This document shows, in pieces, positions 8,806 through 16,806 of a stretch of 36,234 bases of DNA. The position numbers and the translations under genes were made by a program. The notes beneath the pieces are model-generated. The model was not told the origin of the DNA and ran no database searches. It saw nothing but the letters and a program-made list of their open reading frames with translations. The stretch covers positions 1 through 36,234 of IMG/VR virus record IMGVR_UViG_3300042324_001133. The stretch is one strand, 5' to 3'. The stretch comes from a virus. How positions within the stretch are numbered: position 1 is the stretch's first letter; every line of letters starts with the position of its first letter.

Positions 8806-9807
8806 ATGAGTATAACGATATCTGGCGGATTTACAATGACAGGTGGTGGCTTCACTCTTGTAGCCGCACCACCCCCAGCCGGCCCATCTGGGTGGTTTGG
8901 TGGCGGATATAGGGTTTCTCCTACTAGTAACATTTCTACAGTGCAACGAATAAACTATGCAACAGATACAGCTATAGCAAGCATAAGAGGACCGCTAAGT
9001 TTAGCAAGAAGAGGTTTAGCAGCCACTGGCACTACTACATATGGTTGGTTTGCGGGTGGCAGTACAACTGGACCCGCTGCCGGATCAGTATCTACCATAG
9101 ATCGTATTGACTACTCATCTGACACTTCTACTGCAAGTGTGAGAGGTCCACTATCATCAACTGCTTATTATTATCCATTGGCTTTTGCTGCGACCGGTGA
9201 TACTACGTACGGATGGTTTGGTGGAGGATACGCAGCCTCTTCTATTGTAAATCGCATAACATATGCGACCGATACAGCAACAGCAACTAAACGCGGCCCT
9301 TTAGCTTTGGGTCGAGGTTATTCAGGTGCTACCGGTAATACCACTGACGGTTGGTTTGGTGCCGGGGATGTGGGTGGTTTTAATACTTCATCAGTAAACC
9401 GAATAACATATGCAACAGATACAGCCACTGCAAGTGTAAAGGGTCCACTAAGTTTAGCAAGAAGAGGTTTAGCAGCCACTGGCACTACTACATACGGTTG
9501 GTATGCAGGTGGATCTGTAGGTGCTCCATTTTACAATGGAGTATCACTGGTAGATAGAATCACCTATGCAACTGACACTGCTACTGCAAGTGTGAGAGGT
9601 ACATTAACATCTGCTCGCCAAAATTTTGCTGGAGTAACAGATAGTACTACATATGGTTGGTTTGGTGGTGGTTATGCTTATGGTATTGGACATGTATCAA
9701 TAGTGAATAGAATAACATATGCTACTGATACTGCAACAGCAGATGTTCGTGGTCCAATGGCTCTAGTTACTGGAATGTCATCCGGATCTTCTGGTATAGC
9801 ATCATAA
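8806..9807 (+). CDS. Six-repeat kelch-like protein, paralog 5
   Basis: This 333-residue paralog has leader MSITISGGFTMTGGG. Six repeats are visible, and repeats 1 and 4 share a 47-bp DNA identity (8995-9041 and 9448-9494) covering the LARRGLAATG segment. Its C-terminus is GSSGIAS, not SGIQ/SGVQ as in the other five. A short stretch that would encode the normal SGVQ ending lies 54 nt downstream, so this gene end looks rearranged. The upstream gap is 18 nt with AAAAAG before the ATG. The role is inferred from the family. Confidence 0.78.
   Translation: MSITISGGFTMTGGGFTLVAAPPPAGPSGWFGGGYRVSPTSNISTVQRINYATDTAIASIRGPLSLARRGLAATGTTTYGWFAGGSTTGPAAGSVSTIDRIDYSSDTSTASVRGPLSSTAYYYPLAFAATGDTTYGWFGGGYAASSIVNRITYATDTATATKRGPLALGRGYSGATGNTTDGWFGAGDVGGFNTSSVNRITYATDTATASVKGPLSLARRGLAATGTTTYGWYAGGSVGAPFYNGVSLVDRITYATDTATASVRGTLTSARQNFAGVTDSTTYGWFGGGYAYGIGHVSIVNRITYATDTATADVRGPMALVTGMSSGSSGIAS
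8995..9494 (+). repeat. 47-bp direct repeat between blades 1 and 4
   Basis: Bases 8995-9041 and 9448-9494 are identical over 47 bp, offset by 453 bp (151 codons, three repeat units), and similarity continues beyond with scattered changes. It marks exchange between non-adjacent blades of one gene. Confidence 0.85.
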
Positions 9808-9860
9808 TATTATGATCCCTTTTTATATATAAAAAATATACAGGAACATTTCAATCACAT

Positions 9861-9881
9861 GCAACCTCAGGCGTACAATAA
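9861..9881 (+). pseudogene. Remnant of a kelch-family C-terminus (ATSGVQ-stop)
   Basis: Between two intact paralogs, one frame reads Ala-Thr-Ser-Gly-Val-Gln-stop and is followed by ATAGGATAAAGG, the same kind of tail seen after other family members. The frame is open upstream only to about 9816, with no family repeats. It looks like the surviving end of a deleted seventh paralog, or the displaced original end of the gene at 8806. Confidence 0.55.
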
Positions 9882-9899
9882 TAGGATAAAGGATAAAGA

Positions 9900-10859
9900 A
9901 TGTCAATAACAATAACAACGGGTGGAATAACAATGACTGGTGGAGGTGTAAGCTTTAGTGCCGCACCACCCTCAGAAGCAACAGCAGGATGGTTTGGGGG
10001 AGGATATAGTCCTTTTTACTCAACAGTAGATCGTATTACTTTTGCAACAGATACTGCAACTGCAACAGTTAGAGGACCTTTAAGTACAGCTACCTTTAGG
10101 AATGTAGGGGTTAATACCTTTACTTATGGGTGGAGTGCAGGTGGTAGAGTTCCTGGGAGTCCACCTCAATCAACTATAAGTCGTATTACATATGCAACTG
10201 ATACTGCAACTTCAACTAATAGAGGTCCTTTAGCAGGCGCGGTATATGCCGCAGGAGCAACCACTGATAATACTACATATGGCTGGATTACCGCAGGTGA
10301 TAACGGTGGCTCCACAAAAACTAATATACAGCGTATAACATATTCAACTGATACCGCAACTGCAAGTAATCGTGGATTTTTGGGTGGGTATCTAGGAATA
10401 CGCAGCCTAGCAGGTACCGGTAATAGTACATATGGATGGTTAGGTGGAGGAGAGCCTGGAAACGGAACTGCTAGATCAACTGTTGCTAGAATAGTTTATG
10501 CTACTGATACTAATAATACTACCAATAGAGGTCCATTAAGTTCTGCTAGATATCGGGTAAGTGCAATTGGTAATACTAACTATGGTTGGTTTGCGGGAGG
10601 CCTCCCGGGAACATCAACAATAGACCGTATTGATTTTGCAAACGATACTGCAACAGCCAGTATTCGTGGACCATTAACCTCAGCAAAGTCAGCCACTGGC
10701 ACCGCTGGTAGTAATGATTATGGTTGGATAGCAGGTGGCTCACCCACTACATCCGTCGTTAATCGTATTGATTATGCCAATGATACTACTACCACTAGCA
10801 CTAAAGGTCCATTAAGTTTAGCTAGACATAGTATGGCAGGTATGTCAGGCATACAATAA
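9900..10859 (+). CDS. Six-repeat kelch-like protein, paralog 6
   Basis: This 319-residue paralog has leader MSITITTGGITMTGGG and ends MSGIQ. Its repeats have drifted: RIVYATDTNNTTNRGPLS, RIDFANDTATASIRGPLT and RIDYANDTTTTSTKGPLS appear in the C-terminal half. An AAAGGATAAAG sequence precedes the ATG. It is the last gene of the block; a perfect late-promoter octamer follows at 10884. Virion or adhesion role is inferred as for the other paralogs. Confidence 0.78.
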   Translation: MSITITTGGITMTGGGVSFSAAPPSEATAGWFGGGYSPFYSTVDRITFATDTATATVRGPLSTATFRNVGVNTFTYGWSAGGRVPGSPPQSTISRITYATDTATSTNRGPLAGAVYAAGATTDNTTYGWITAGDNGGSTKTNIQRITYSTDTATASNRGFLGGYLGIRSLAGTGNSTYGWLGGGEPGNGTARSTVARIVYATDTNNTTNRGPLSSARYRVSAIGNTNYGWFAGGLPGTSTIDRIDFANDTATASIRGPLTSAKSATGTAGSNDYGWIAGGSPTTSVVNRIDYANDTTTTSTKGPLSLARHSMAGMSGIQ

Positions 10860-10883
10860 AATATACGGGTAAGCTATCTCTAC

Positions 10884-10891
10884 TATAAATA
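10884..10891 (+). promoter_or_regulatory. T4-type late promoter octamer (perfect TATAAATA)
   Basis: This is an exact match to the T4 late consensus, 22 nt before the ATG at 10914, in a 54-nt intergenic gap. A strong CAGGAGA ribosome site lies between. Confidence 0.7.
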
Positions 10892-10913
10892 TTTTTATAT
10901 CAGGAGATAAAAC

Positions 10914-11708
10914 ATGACACAACGTATTCTTATTATGGGCTTGCCCGGCGCCGGTAAAACTTATCTGGCACAACATCTACTAGGACATCTACAAACAGCT
11001 AACAAACGTGTAGCTTGGCTTAACGCCGACGATGTACGTAAAAAATATAACGACTGGGACTTCAGTAAAGAGGGTCGAATTCGTCAAAGTCTACGTATGC
11101 GTGAACTAGCAGATGCAATGACCGATGTTGATTACGTCATCTGCGATTTTGTTGCACCATTAGTTGAAATGCGTAATAACTTCAAAGCTGATTGGACAAT
11201 CTGGGTTGATACAATCACTGAAGGTAGATACGAAGATACTAATAAAGCATTCGTCCCACCAGAGGTATATGACTTCCGTATCACAGAACAAAATAGTGAA
11301 AAATGGAGTGAGTTCATCTTTGCACATATATACGACAATAGACGTAGACCTACATTTGATTGGAAAAAAGAAACAGTCCAGCAACTTGGTAGGTGGCAAC
11401 CATGGCACGAAGGTCATCGTGCATTGTTTGAACGACTTATCCAAAAAACAGGACAAGTTGTTATTCAAATACGTGACTGTCAGGGATGGCAAGGAAGTAA
11501 CCCATTTGAAATAGAAAAGGTCAAATCATTCATTAAACGTGATTTGGATATGCTATATCAGGGTCAATATGAAATTCAAGTGGTACCTAATATTGTACAT
11601 ATTGGATATGGCAGAGGTGTCGGATATACTATCGCAGAAGAAAAGTTTGATGATGCTATAACACAAATATCAGGAACTGCTATTAGGAAAAAATTAGGAC
11701 TAACTTAA
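10914..11708 (+). CDS. APS-kinase-like domain fused to an HxGH nucleotidyltransferase domain
   Basis: This is a 264-residue two-domain protein. Residues 1-145 form an adenylylsulfate-kinase-like P-loop domain: Walker A GLPGAGKT (9-16), WLNADDVRKKYND, a GRIRQSLRMRELADAM helix and VICDFVAP. APS kinases phosphorylate APS to PAPS. Residues 150-264 are a nucleotidyltransferase-superfamily domain with GRWQPWHEGH (H165-x-G-H168) and the late ISGTAIRKK motif, as in NMN-adenylyl and cytidylyl transferases. The order kinase-transferase parallels bifunctional PAPS synthases, but the second domain has the GRxQPxHxGH form and not the QxRNPxHxxH motif of ATP sulfurylase, so its substrate is open. It could feed the sulfotransferase at 1011. 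A strong SD is present. Confidence 0.82.
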   Translation: MTQRILIMGLPGAGKTYLAQHLLGHLQTANKRVAWLNADDVRKKYNDWDFSKEGRIRQSLRMRELADAMTDVDYVICDFVAPLVEMRNNFKADWTIWVDTITEGRYEDTNKAFVPPEVYDFRITEQNSEKWSEFIFAHIYDNRRRPTFDWKKETVQQLGRWQPWHEGHRALFERLIQKTGQVVIQIRDCQGWQGSNPFEIEKVKSFIKRDLDMLYQGQYEIQVVPNIVHIGYGRGVGYTIAEEKFDDAITQISGTAIRKKLGLT

Positions 11709-11726
11709 ATGTTTGGGTGTTGGCAC

Positions 11727-11734
11727 GATAAATA
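11727..11734 (+). promoter_or_regulatory. Late-promoter octamer (GATAAATA) 5 nt from start codon
   Basis: GATAAATA is followed by five bases (GATGT) and the ATG at 11740. In T4 the octamer is centred about 10 bp before the transcript start, so the predicted +1 falls on or next to the ATG. No SD sequence is present. This is one of four such arrangements in the window. Confidence 0.5.
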
Positions 11735-11739
11735 GATGT

Positions 11740-12354
11740 ATGGACTCATTTGTTTATTGCTGGATCAACACAACGCTTAATAAAATCTATATCGGATGGC
11801 ATAAGGGAAAAGAAGATGATGGATATATTTGTTCGTCAGCTTCTTCCTATTTTTGGAACGATTATAATAATTCAAATTATAAATGGGAAAGAATAATTGT
11901 ATATAAAGGTACTATGCCAGAGTGCCAGCTAATGGAATCGACCTTACTAGATAGTATAGATATAACATCTGACGATGTATACAATAATAGAAATAATTTA
12001 ATGTTTAATTTAACAGATGAGGTGCGAATGAAATTAAAAAAAGCTGCCTTAAATAGAGGTAAAGATCCAAAATACAGACAACTACAAGCTGAAAGAACTA
12101 GAGCAAGTTGGGAAGCAAATCCAGAACGTAGGATTATACAAAGTGAAAAAGCCAAACAACAAGTAGTGACTGATGAAACTAAAACAAAAATAAAACTAGC
12201 AAGGTCTAAACAGATTATTACTTCAGAGTCACGTGATAAAGCTTCAGCCAAAATTAAGAATGCACCTAATGTTATATGTCCCCACTGTAACAAAACTGGA
12301 AGATATTTAGGTAGTATGAAAAAGAAACATTTTGAAAATTGTCCAGATAAATGA
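11740..12354 (+). CDS. GIY-YIG homing-endonuclease-like protein
   Basis: This protein has 204 residues from the ATG at 11740; a TTG nine codons upstream is less likely because it would lie upstream of the promoter octamer. Residues 4-25 (FVYCWINTTLNKIYIGWHKG) are the GIY-YIG core in the variant form VYCW...YIGWHKG. The middle is a long charged helical region resembling NUMOD3 DNA-binding repeats (DPKYRQLQAERTRASWEANP, then TDETKTKIKLARSK). The last 30 residues contain C-P-H-C and H-x3-C (NVICPHCNKTG, KKHFENCPDK), a zinc-finger pattern. It is free-standing between the APS kinase fusion and the nrdA region; ribonucleotide reductase genes are a common target of phage homing endonucleases. A family member is clear; activity is not proven. 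Confidence 0.85.
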   Translation: MDSFVYCWINTTLNKIYIGWHKGKEDDGYICSSASSYFWNDYNNSNYKWERIIVYKGTMPECQLMESTLLDSIDITSDDVYNNRNNLMFNLTDEVRMKLKKAALNRGKDPKYRQLQAERTRASWEANPERRIIQSEKAKQQVVTDETKTKIKLARSKQIITSESRDKASAKIKNAPNVICPHCNKTGRYLGSMKKKHFENCPDK

Positions 12355-12370
12355 CAGAAGTGACTCATTT

Positions 12371-12388
12371 TAGATAAGTAGTTATCTA
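12371..12388 (+). promoter_or_regulatory. Hairpin abutting a start codon
   Basis: TAGATAA, loop GTAG, TTATCTA form a perfect 7-bp stem that ends one base before the ATG at 12389. No SD sequence is visible, so this stem occupies the ribosome-loading site. It could be a translational operator, or a chance AT-rich palindrome. Confidence 0.45.
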
Positions 12389-12826
12389 ATGAATACATTT
12401 CAATCGTCTTACGACAATAGATTACAATCTTGGTATAATTTACGCAATCAAATCAAAAACTTTGATTTATCTCAACAATGTGTGGAAATTGACAAATGGT
12501 GGCAATATGCCCCATTAGTCAACCACTATCTACACCCAATTGATTTACCCACTTGGCCCGGTCCTTGGGAGCTTTTGGTAGAAAACACCTACTGTACGCT
12601 TGCAAGAGGACTAGGAATGTGCTATACTCTACTATTAATGAATATTACTGATATAGAGTTTGTGTTAGCTACTGATAGTCAAGGCAATGACACATCATTA
12701 GTCTTGGTAGACAACGCAAAATATATACTTAATTACTGGCCTGGGACGGTGATAAGTAATAATCTACAAGATTTTAAAATAGTACAACAATTAGATATAA
12801 CAATAATTAATAAGAAAATAGGGTAA
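12389..12826 (+). CDS. Conserved phage-type hypothetical protein (145 aa)
   Basis: I do not recognise a named family. The protein is rich in Trp and Tyr in its first half (KWWQYAPLVNHYLHP, then DLPTWPGPWELL). A Cys-containing helix follows (NTYCTLARGLGMCYTLLLMN), then an acidic strand region (IEFVLATDSQG). A buried Cys at the start of a helix followed by strands is reminiscent of papain/transglutaminase folds, but no His-Asp partners can be assigned. It ends 3 nt before nrdA and is likely cotranscribed with it. Initiation is directly after a hairpin with no SD, so expression may be controlled or low. Confidence 0.6.
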   Translation: MNTFQSSYDNRLQSWYNLRNQIKNFDLSQQCVEIDKWWQYAPLVNHYLHPIDLPTWPGPWELLVENTYCTLARGLGMCYTLLLMNITDIEFVLATDSQGNDTSLVLVDNAKYILNYWPGTVISNNLQDFKIVQQLDITIINKKIG

Positions 12827-12829
12827 AAT

Positions 12830-15148
12830 ATGAAGATATACGTCACCAAAAGAGATGGGACAAAAGAGCCATTGATGTTAGAAAAATGGCAAGCGCAAGT
12901 GGCAAAAATATGTGTAGGGATAGCTGATGTTAGCCCTTCAATGGTAGAGATAAAATCACAACTACACTTCTATGATGGGATTTCAACACAAGAAATTGAT
13001 GGAATTACATTACGTGCGGTAGTTGACTTGATTGATGTAGAAAATAATCCAGATGTAGGACATACAAACTATCAATATGTAGCAGGTAAACAACGATTAT
13101 CTATGCTTAGGAAGGATGTGTATGGCAATTACGAACCTCCCCGTCTGTATGATATCGTAGTAACTAATGTGGCTACAGGATTATATACACCAGAATTACT
13201 AGAATGGTATAGTGAAGAAGATTGGAACAAGATGGATGACATGCTTGACCACTCTAAGGACGAGCAATATAGTTATGCCGCCATTGAACAATTGATTGAA
13301 AAATATCTAGTAAAGAATAGATCAACAAAACAAACTTATGAAACACCTCAAATTAGATACATGGTTGCAGCCGCTACAGTCTTTCACAAGGAAGAACCTA
13401 ATAATGCCCGTATGCGTTATATCAAAGAATATTATAATGCAGCCAGTGATGGGTTGTTCACTCTTGCTACTCCTGTTCTCGCTGGTCTTGGCACTCCTAC
13501 TAAACAGTTTAGTAGTTGCGTACTTATCCGCAGTGACGATGATTTGGACAGTATATTTGCTAGTGGAGAAATGATGGCAAAATATGCTAGCAAACGTGCT
13601 GGCATAGGTTTAGAAATTGGTAGACTACGACCATTAGGATCACCTATTCGTGGTGGAGAGATTATGCACACCGGCATGATACCATTCTTAAAGAAATGGT
13701 TCGGTGACTTAAGAAGTTGCAGTCAAGGAGGTATTCGTAATGCAAGTGCTACTGTATTTTATCCCATTTGGCATCATCAGTTTGATGACCTTATCGTACT
13801 TAAAAACAATCAAGGAACAGACGAAACTAGAGTCAGGTTCATGGACTATGGGGTTGTTCTTAGTGCATTCTTCTGGAGACGATTCAAAAACAAAGAACAA
13901 ATAACATTCTTTGATCCTAATGAAGTACCTGATCTTTATCAAGCATTCTATAGTAATACAGAATTGTTTGAAGAACTATACGTTAAATATGAAAAACGTA
14001 AAGACTTGAGAAAGAAAACAATGTCGGCTGAAGAAGTATTCAAGTCAGGCATTCTTAAAGAACGAACAGATACAGGACGTATATACTTAGTGTTCGTTGA
14101 CAATGTTATGAAACAAGGACCATTTGATCCTGAGTATCATACAATTTACCAGAGTAACTTATGCTGTGAAATTCTTTTACCTACTAAATCCTTTAAACGT
14201 CTGGATGACAGCGATGGTCGTATCGCTCTTTGCACATTGGGCAGTATCAATTGGGGTGCGTTCCGTAACCCAGAAGATATGCGCCGTGCTTGTCGCATAT
14301 TGCATCGTAGCCTCAATAACATTCTTGACTATCAAGACTTTCTATCCATTCAATCTAAATTATCAAACGATGAAATCAGACCTCTTGGAATTGGAATCAC
14401 TAATCTTGCCTACTGGCATGCCAAGCGAAGTCTCAGATACGGAGAAAAAGACGCATTGGCTGAAGTCAAGACGTGGATGGAACACTTATCCTACTATCTA
14501 ACTGAAGCAAGTGTAGAATTAGCACAAGAACGTGGTCGTTGTGAACATAGTGATAAAACACGGTATGGTCAAGGTATCTTCCCTTGGGAATTACGTGCTA
14601 AAGGTGTTAACGAATTAACAAACTTTGATCCTGAATTAAATTGGGAAGGACTACGTGCCATGATGCGTAGTCATGGTGTCCGTAATGCTACACAAATGGC
14701 TGTTGCTCCAGTAGAATCAAGCAGTGTAGTAATTAATAGTACAAATGGTATTGAAATGCCAATGAGTTTAATTTCAGTTAAAGAAAGTAAAGCAGGAAGT
14801 TTTGTACAAGTTGTTCCAGAATATCATAAGTTGAAGAATAAATATCAATTGATGTGGGATCAAAAAGACTGTGATGGTTACTTAAAAACAGCGGCAGTGA
14901 TTGCGGCTTATGTGGATCAAAGCCTGAGCACTAATACGTTTTATAATCCGGCACACTTCCCTGAACGTAAAGTCCCAACAACATTGATTGCTAAGAACTT
15001 GATGCAGGCACATGTTTGGGGATTAAAAACATTCTACTATAGCTTGATTAACAAAGCAGGTAGTAAGAGTCAAGATGAAACTGTATTAGATTTGCCAAGT
15101 GGCTTTAATGATATGGATGAAGAAGATTGCGAAGCATGTAAGCTTTAA
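12830..15148 (+). CDS. nrdA: Ribonucleoside-diphosphate reductase, alpha subunit (class Ia)
   Basis: The 772-residue catalytic subunit reduces ribonucleotides to deoxyribonucleotides for phage DNA synthesis. An ATP-cone occupies about residues 1-90 (YVTKRDGTKEPL). The redox and radical residues are present: C230 (QFSSCVLI), N443-x-C445-x-E447 (SNLCCEI), C468 (LCTLGSINWG) and a C-terminal relay pair C767/C770 (DCEACKL). Length matches class Ia enzymes (E. coli 761). The ATG follows the upstream stop by 3 nt. NrdB and glutaredoxin follow at 9 and 11 nt, so all three form one operon that delivers reductase plus electron donor. Everything seen indicates a functional enzyme. Confidence 0.97.
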   Translation: MKIYVTKRDGTKEPLMLEKWQAQVAKICVGIADVSPSMVEIKSQLHFYDGISTQEIDGITLRAVVDLIDVENNPDVGHTNYQYVAGKQRLSMLRKDVYGNYEPPRLYDIVVTNVATGLYTPELLEWYSEEDWNKMDDMLDHSKDEQYSYAAIEQLIEKYLVKNRSTKQTYETPQIRYMVAAATVFHKEEPNNARMRYIKEYYNAASDGLFTLATPVLAGLGTPTKQFSSCVLIRSDDDLDSIFASGEMMAKYASKRAGIGLEIGRLRPLGSPIRGGEIMHTGMIPFLKKWFGDLRSCSQGGIRNASATVFYPIWHHQFDDLIVLKNNQGTDETRVRFMDYGVVLSAFFWRRFKNKEQITFFDPNEVPDLYQAFYSNTELFEELYVKYEKRKDLRKKTMSAEEVFKSGILKERTDTGRIYLVFVDNVMKQGPFDPEYHTIYQSNLCCEILLPTKSFKRLDDSDGRIALCTLGSINWGAFRNPEDMRRACRILHRSLNNILDYQDFLSIQSKLSNDEIRPLGIGITNLAYWHAKRSLRYGEKDALAEVKTWMEHLSYYLTEASVELAQERGRCEHSDKTRYGQGIFPWELRAKGVNELTNFDPELNWEGLRAMMRSHGVRNATQMAVAPVESSSVVINSTNGIEMPMSLISVKESKAGSFVQVVPEYHKLKNKYQLMWDQKDCDGYLKTAAVIAAYVDQSLSTNTFYNPAHFPERKVPTTLIAKNLMQAHVWGLKTFYYSLINKAGSKSQDETVLDLPSGFNDMDEEDCEACKL

Positions 15149-15157
15149 GGAAAAACA

Positions 15158-16258
15158 ATGTCAAAACAACAATACAACTTAAACACTAAAACAGATTATT
15201 TGAATAGAAAAATGTTTTTGGATCCGGAAGGTCCCGTAACCATTCAAAGGTTTGAGGAGGTGAAATATAAAAAGATTGCAGACTTTGAAACAACGGCACG
15301 TGGTTTCTTCTGGGTTCCAGAAGAGATTTCATTAACCAAAGATGCCAATGATTTCAAAGATGCATCAGATGCGGTTAAACATATCTTTACTAGTAATCTG
15401 TTACGTCAAACAGCACTAGATAGTTTACAGGGTAGAGGTCCAACTCAAGTGTTTACTCCGGTAGTATCCTTACCTGAACTAGAAGCATTGATGTTTAATT
15501 GGGGATTTTTTGAATCAAATATTCATAGTAGGTCATACAGTCACATCATTCGTAACATATATAATGTACCCAAAGATGTATTCAATACAATACATGATAC
15601 AAAAGAGATTGTTGACATGGCAAGTAGTGTGGGTCTTTACTATGATGAACTACATAAAGTTAACTGTCGCAAAGAGTTAGGGCAAGATGTAAACGAGAAA
15701 GAACACATCAAAGCAATTTACATGGCATTACATGCTAGTTACGCATTGGAAGCATTTAGATTTATGGTATCATTTGCTACTAGTTTAGCAATGGTTGAGA
15801 ACAAAATCTTTATTGGTAATGGTAACATTATCAGTTTAATTCTCCAAGATGAACTTCTCCATAAAGGTTGGACTGCTTACCTTATTAATCAAGTTGTAAA
15901 AGAAGATAGTCGTTTTGCACAAGTTAAATCAGAATGCGAAGTTGAAGTCTATCAACTATACCTAGATGTTATTAAAGAAGAAAAAGACTGGGCTGATTAT
16001 CTATTTAAGATGGGCCCTGTTATTGGATTAAATGCAACAGTATTAAAAGACTTTGTAGATTATACGGCCGTAGGTGCATTAAAAGAAATTGGCATACGAT
16101 ATAATAGTCCATCGCCAAAGAGTACACCTATTCCCTGGTTTAACAAGCACTCCGATACCAGTAAGAAACAATCTGCATTGCAAGAAACTGAATCAACAAA
16201 TTACGTTATAGGTGTAATGAGTGAATCATTAAACTATGATGACTTACCAAATATTTAA
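15158..16258 (+). CDS. nrdB: Ribonucleoside-diphosphate reductase, beta subunit
   Basis: This 366-residue diiron-tyrosyl radical subunit partners NrdA. Metal ligands by alignment with E. coli R2 are D88 (ALDSLQG), E119, H123, E198 (YALEAFRF), E232 and H235 (DELLH); the radical tyrosine is Y127 (HSRSYSHII). The C-terminus SLNYDDLPNI has the Tyr and acidic tail used to dock on NrdA. One oddity is real in the DNA: the segment reads W-G-F-F-E-S-N-I-H. The first helix Glu is thus four residues before His, where E. coli R2 has three (E-T-I-H). An extra residue beside the metal site may alter metal choice or simply bulge the helix. The SD AAGGAAAAACA is good. Confidence 0.96.
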   Translation: MSKQQYNLNTKTDYLNRKMFLDPEGPVTIQRFEEVKYKKIADFETTARGFFWVPEEISLTKDANDFKDASDAVKHIFTSNLLRQTALDSLQGRGPTQVFTPVVSLPELEALMFNWGFFESNIHSRSYSHIIRNIYNVPKDVFNTIHDTKEIVDMASSVGLYYDELHKVNCRKELGQDVNEKEHIKAIYMALHASYALEAFRFMVSFATSLAMVENKIFIGNGNIISLILQDELLHKGWTAYLINQVVKEDSRFAQVKSECEVEVYQLYLDVIKEEKDWADYLFKMGPVIGLNATVLKDFVDYTAVGALKEIGIRYNSPSPKSTPIPWFNKHSDTSKKQSALQETESTNYVIGVMSESLNYDDLPNI

Positions 16259-16269
16259 AAGGAAATAAA

Positions 16270-16500
16270 ATGAAGGCAATTATTTGGTCTAAGTACCATT
16301 GTCCCTACTGCGACCAAGCAAAGGCGCTATTAACAAGTAAAGGTATACAATTTGAAGAACGTAAGATCGGAGATGGATATACTAAAGAAGAATTGCTTGA
16401 AGCAATACCGTCAGCAAGAACAGTACCACAAATCATTTTAGATGACGTACTAATCGGTGGTTTCACCGAACTCAAACAAAAATTAACAGAAAGTATCTAA
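16270..16500 (+). CDS. Glutaredoxin
   Basis: This 76-residue thioredoxin-fold protein has the active site CPYC (residues 11-14, KYHCPYCDQAKALL). It also has the TVPQI cis-Pro loop (about 55-59) and the terminal GGFTEL glutathione-binding segment. Length is typical of phage and short bacterial glutaredoxins. It follows nrdB by 11 nt with AAAGGA upstream of the ATG and is the likely electron donor for the reductase. Stop and next start overlap as TAATG. It could also serve in Fe-S transfer, but the CPYC site points to disulfide reduction. Confidence 0.95.
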   Translation: MKAIIWSKYHCPYCDQAKALLTSKGIQFEERKIGDGYTKEELLEAIPSARTVPQIILDDVLIGGFTELKQKLTESI

Positions 16501-16805
16501 TGAAAATAACAATCGAATCAAATACAGTATATACATTTAAGCTTAACTCGGGAGAAGAACTTATAGCTAAAGTTGTTCAATCAGGTGGGGAATTTATTCA
16601 TATTGAAGAACCAGTATCTATTGCCCCTTCACAACAGGGAATGCAAATGATTCCAAGTATTTTTACTGCAAATCCGAAGGGTGAATTTAAGCTAAATACT
16701 ACTAGTGTTGCAATGTATGCAGAGACCGATGATAGCATCAAAGACAAGTACCTAGAAGCAACAACTGGCATTAAGGTACCTAGTAAAAAAATCGTATTGG
16801 GATAA
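16500..16805 (+). CDS. Sm-like conserved phage protein (101 aa)
   Basis: The first half is strand-rich: MKITIESNTVYTFKLNSGEELIAKVV begins with a loop-strand pattern that recalls Sm/LSm beta-barrels, followed by FIHIEEPVSIAPS. The second half has VAMYAETDDSIKDKYLEATTG and a basic end (PSKKIVLG). Short proteins of this type are frequent in marine T4-like phages, without a known role that I can cite. It is coupled to glutaredoxin by TAATG and precedes the PAAR gene by 1 nt. The Sm-like fold is inference. Confidence 0.62.
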   Translation: MKITIESNTVYTFKLNSGEELIAKVVQSGGEFIHIEEPVSIAPSQQGMQMIPSIFTANPKGEFKLNTTSVAMYAETDDSIKDKYLEATTGIKVPSKKIVLG

Positions 16806-16806
16806 A

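Noticed and set aside
1888-10859. Tandem repeats first considered as a CRISPR or minisatellite array
   Set aside because: The repeats are in frame, encode a conserved protein module of about 47 codons and vary mainly at loops, so they are protein repeats.
11713-11739. Upstream TTG start for the GIY-YIG protein
   Set aside because: It lies upstream of and across the promoter octamer, and the GIY-YIG core begins just after the ATG at 11740.
11877-12398. 173-codon minus-strand frame opposite the GIY-YIG gene
   Set aside because: The plus strand has a clear domain match and zinc-finger pattern; the minus frame is Leu/Ser-rich without any motif or start signal.
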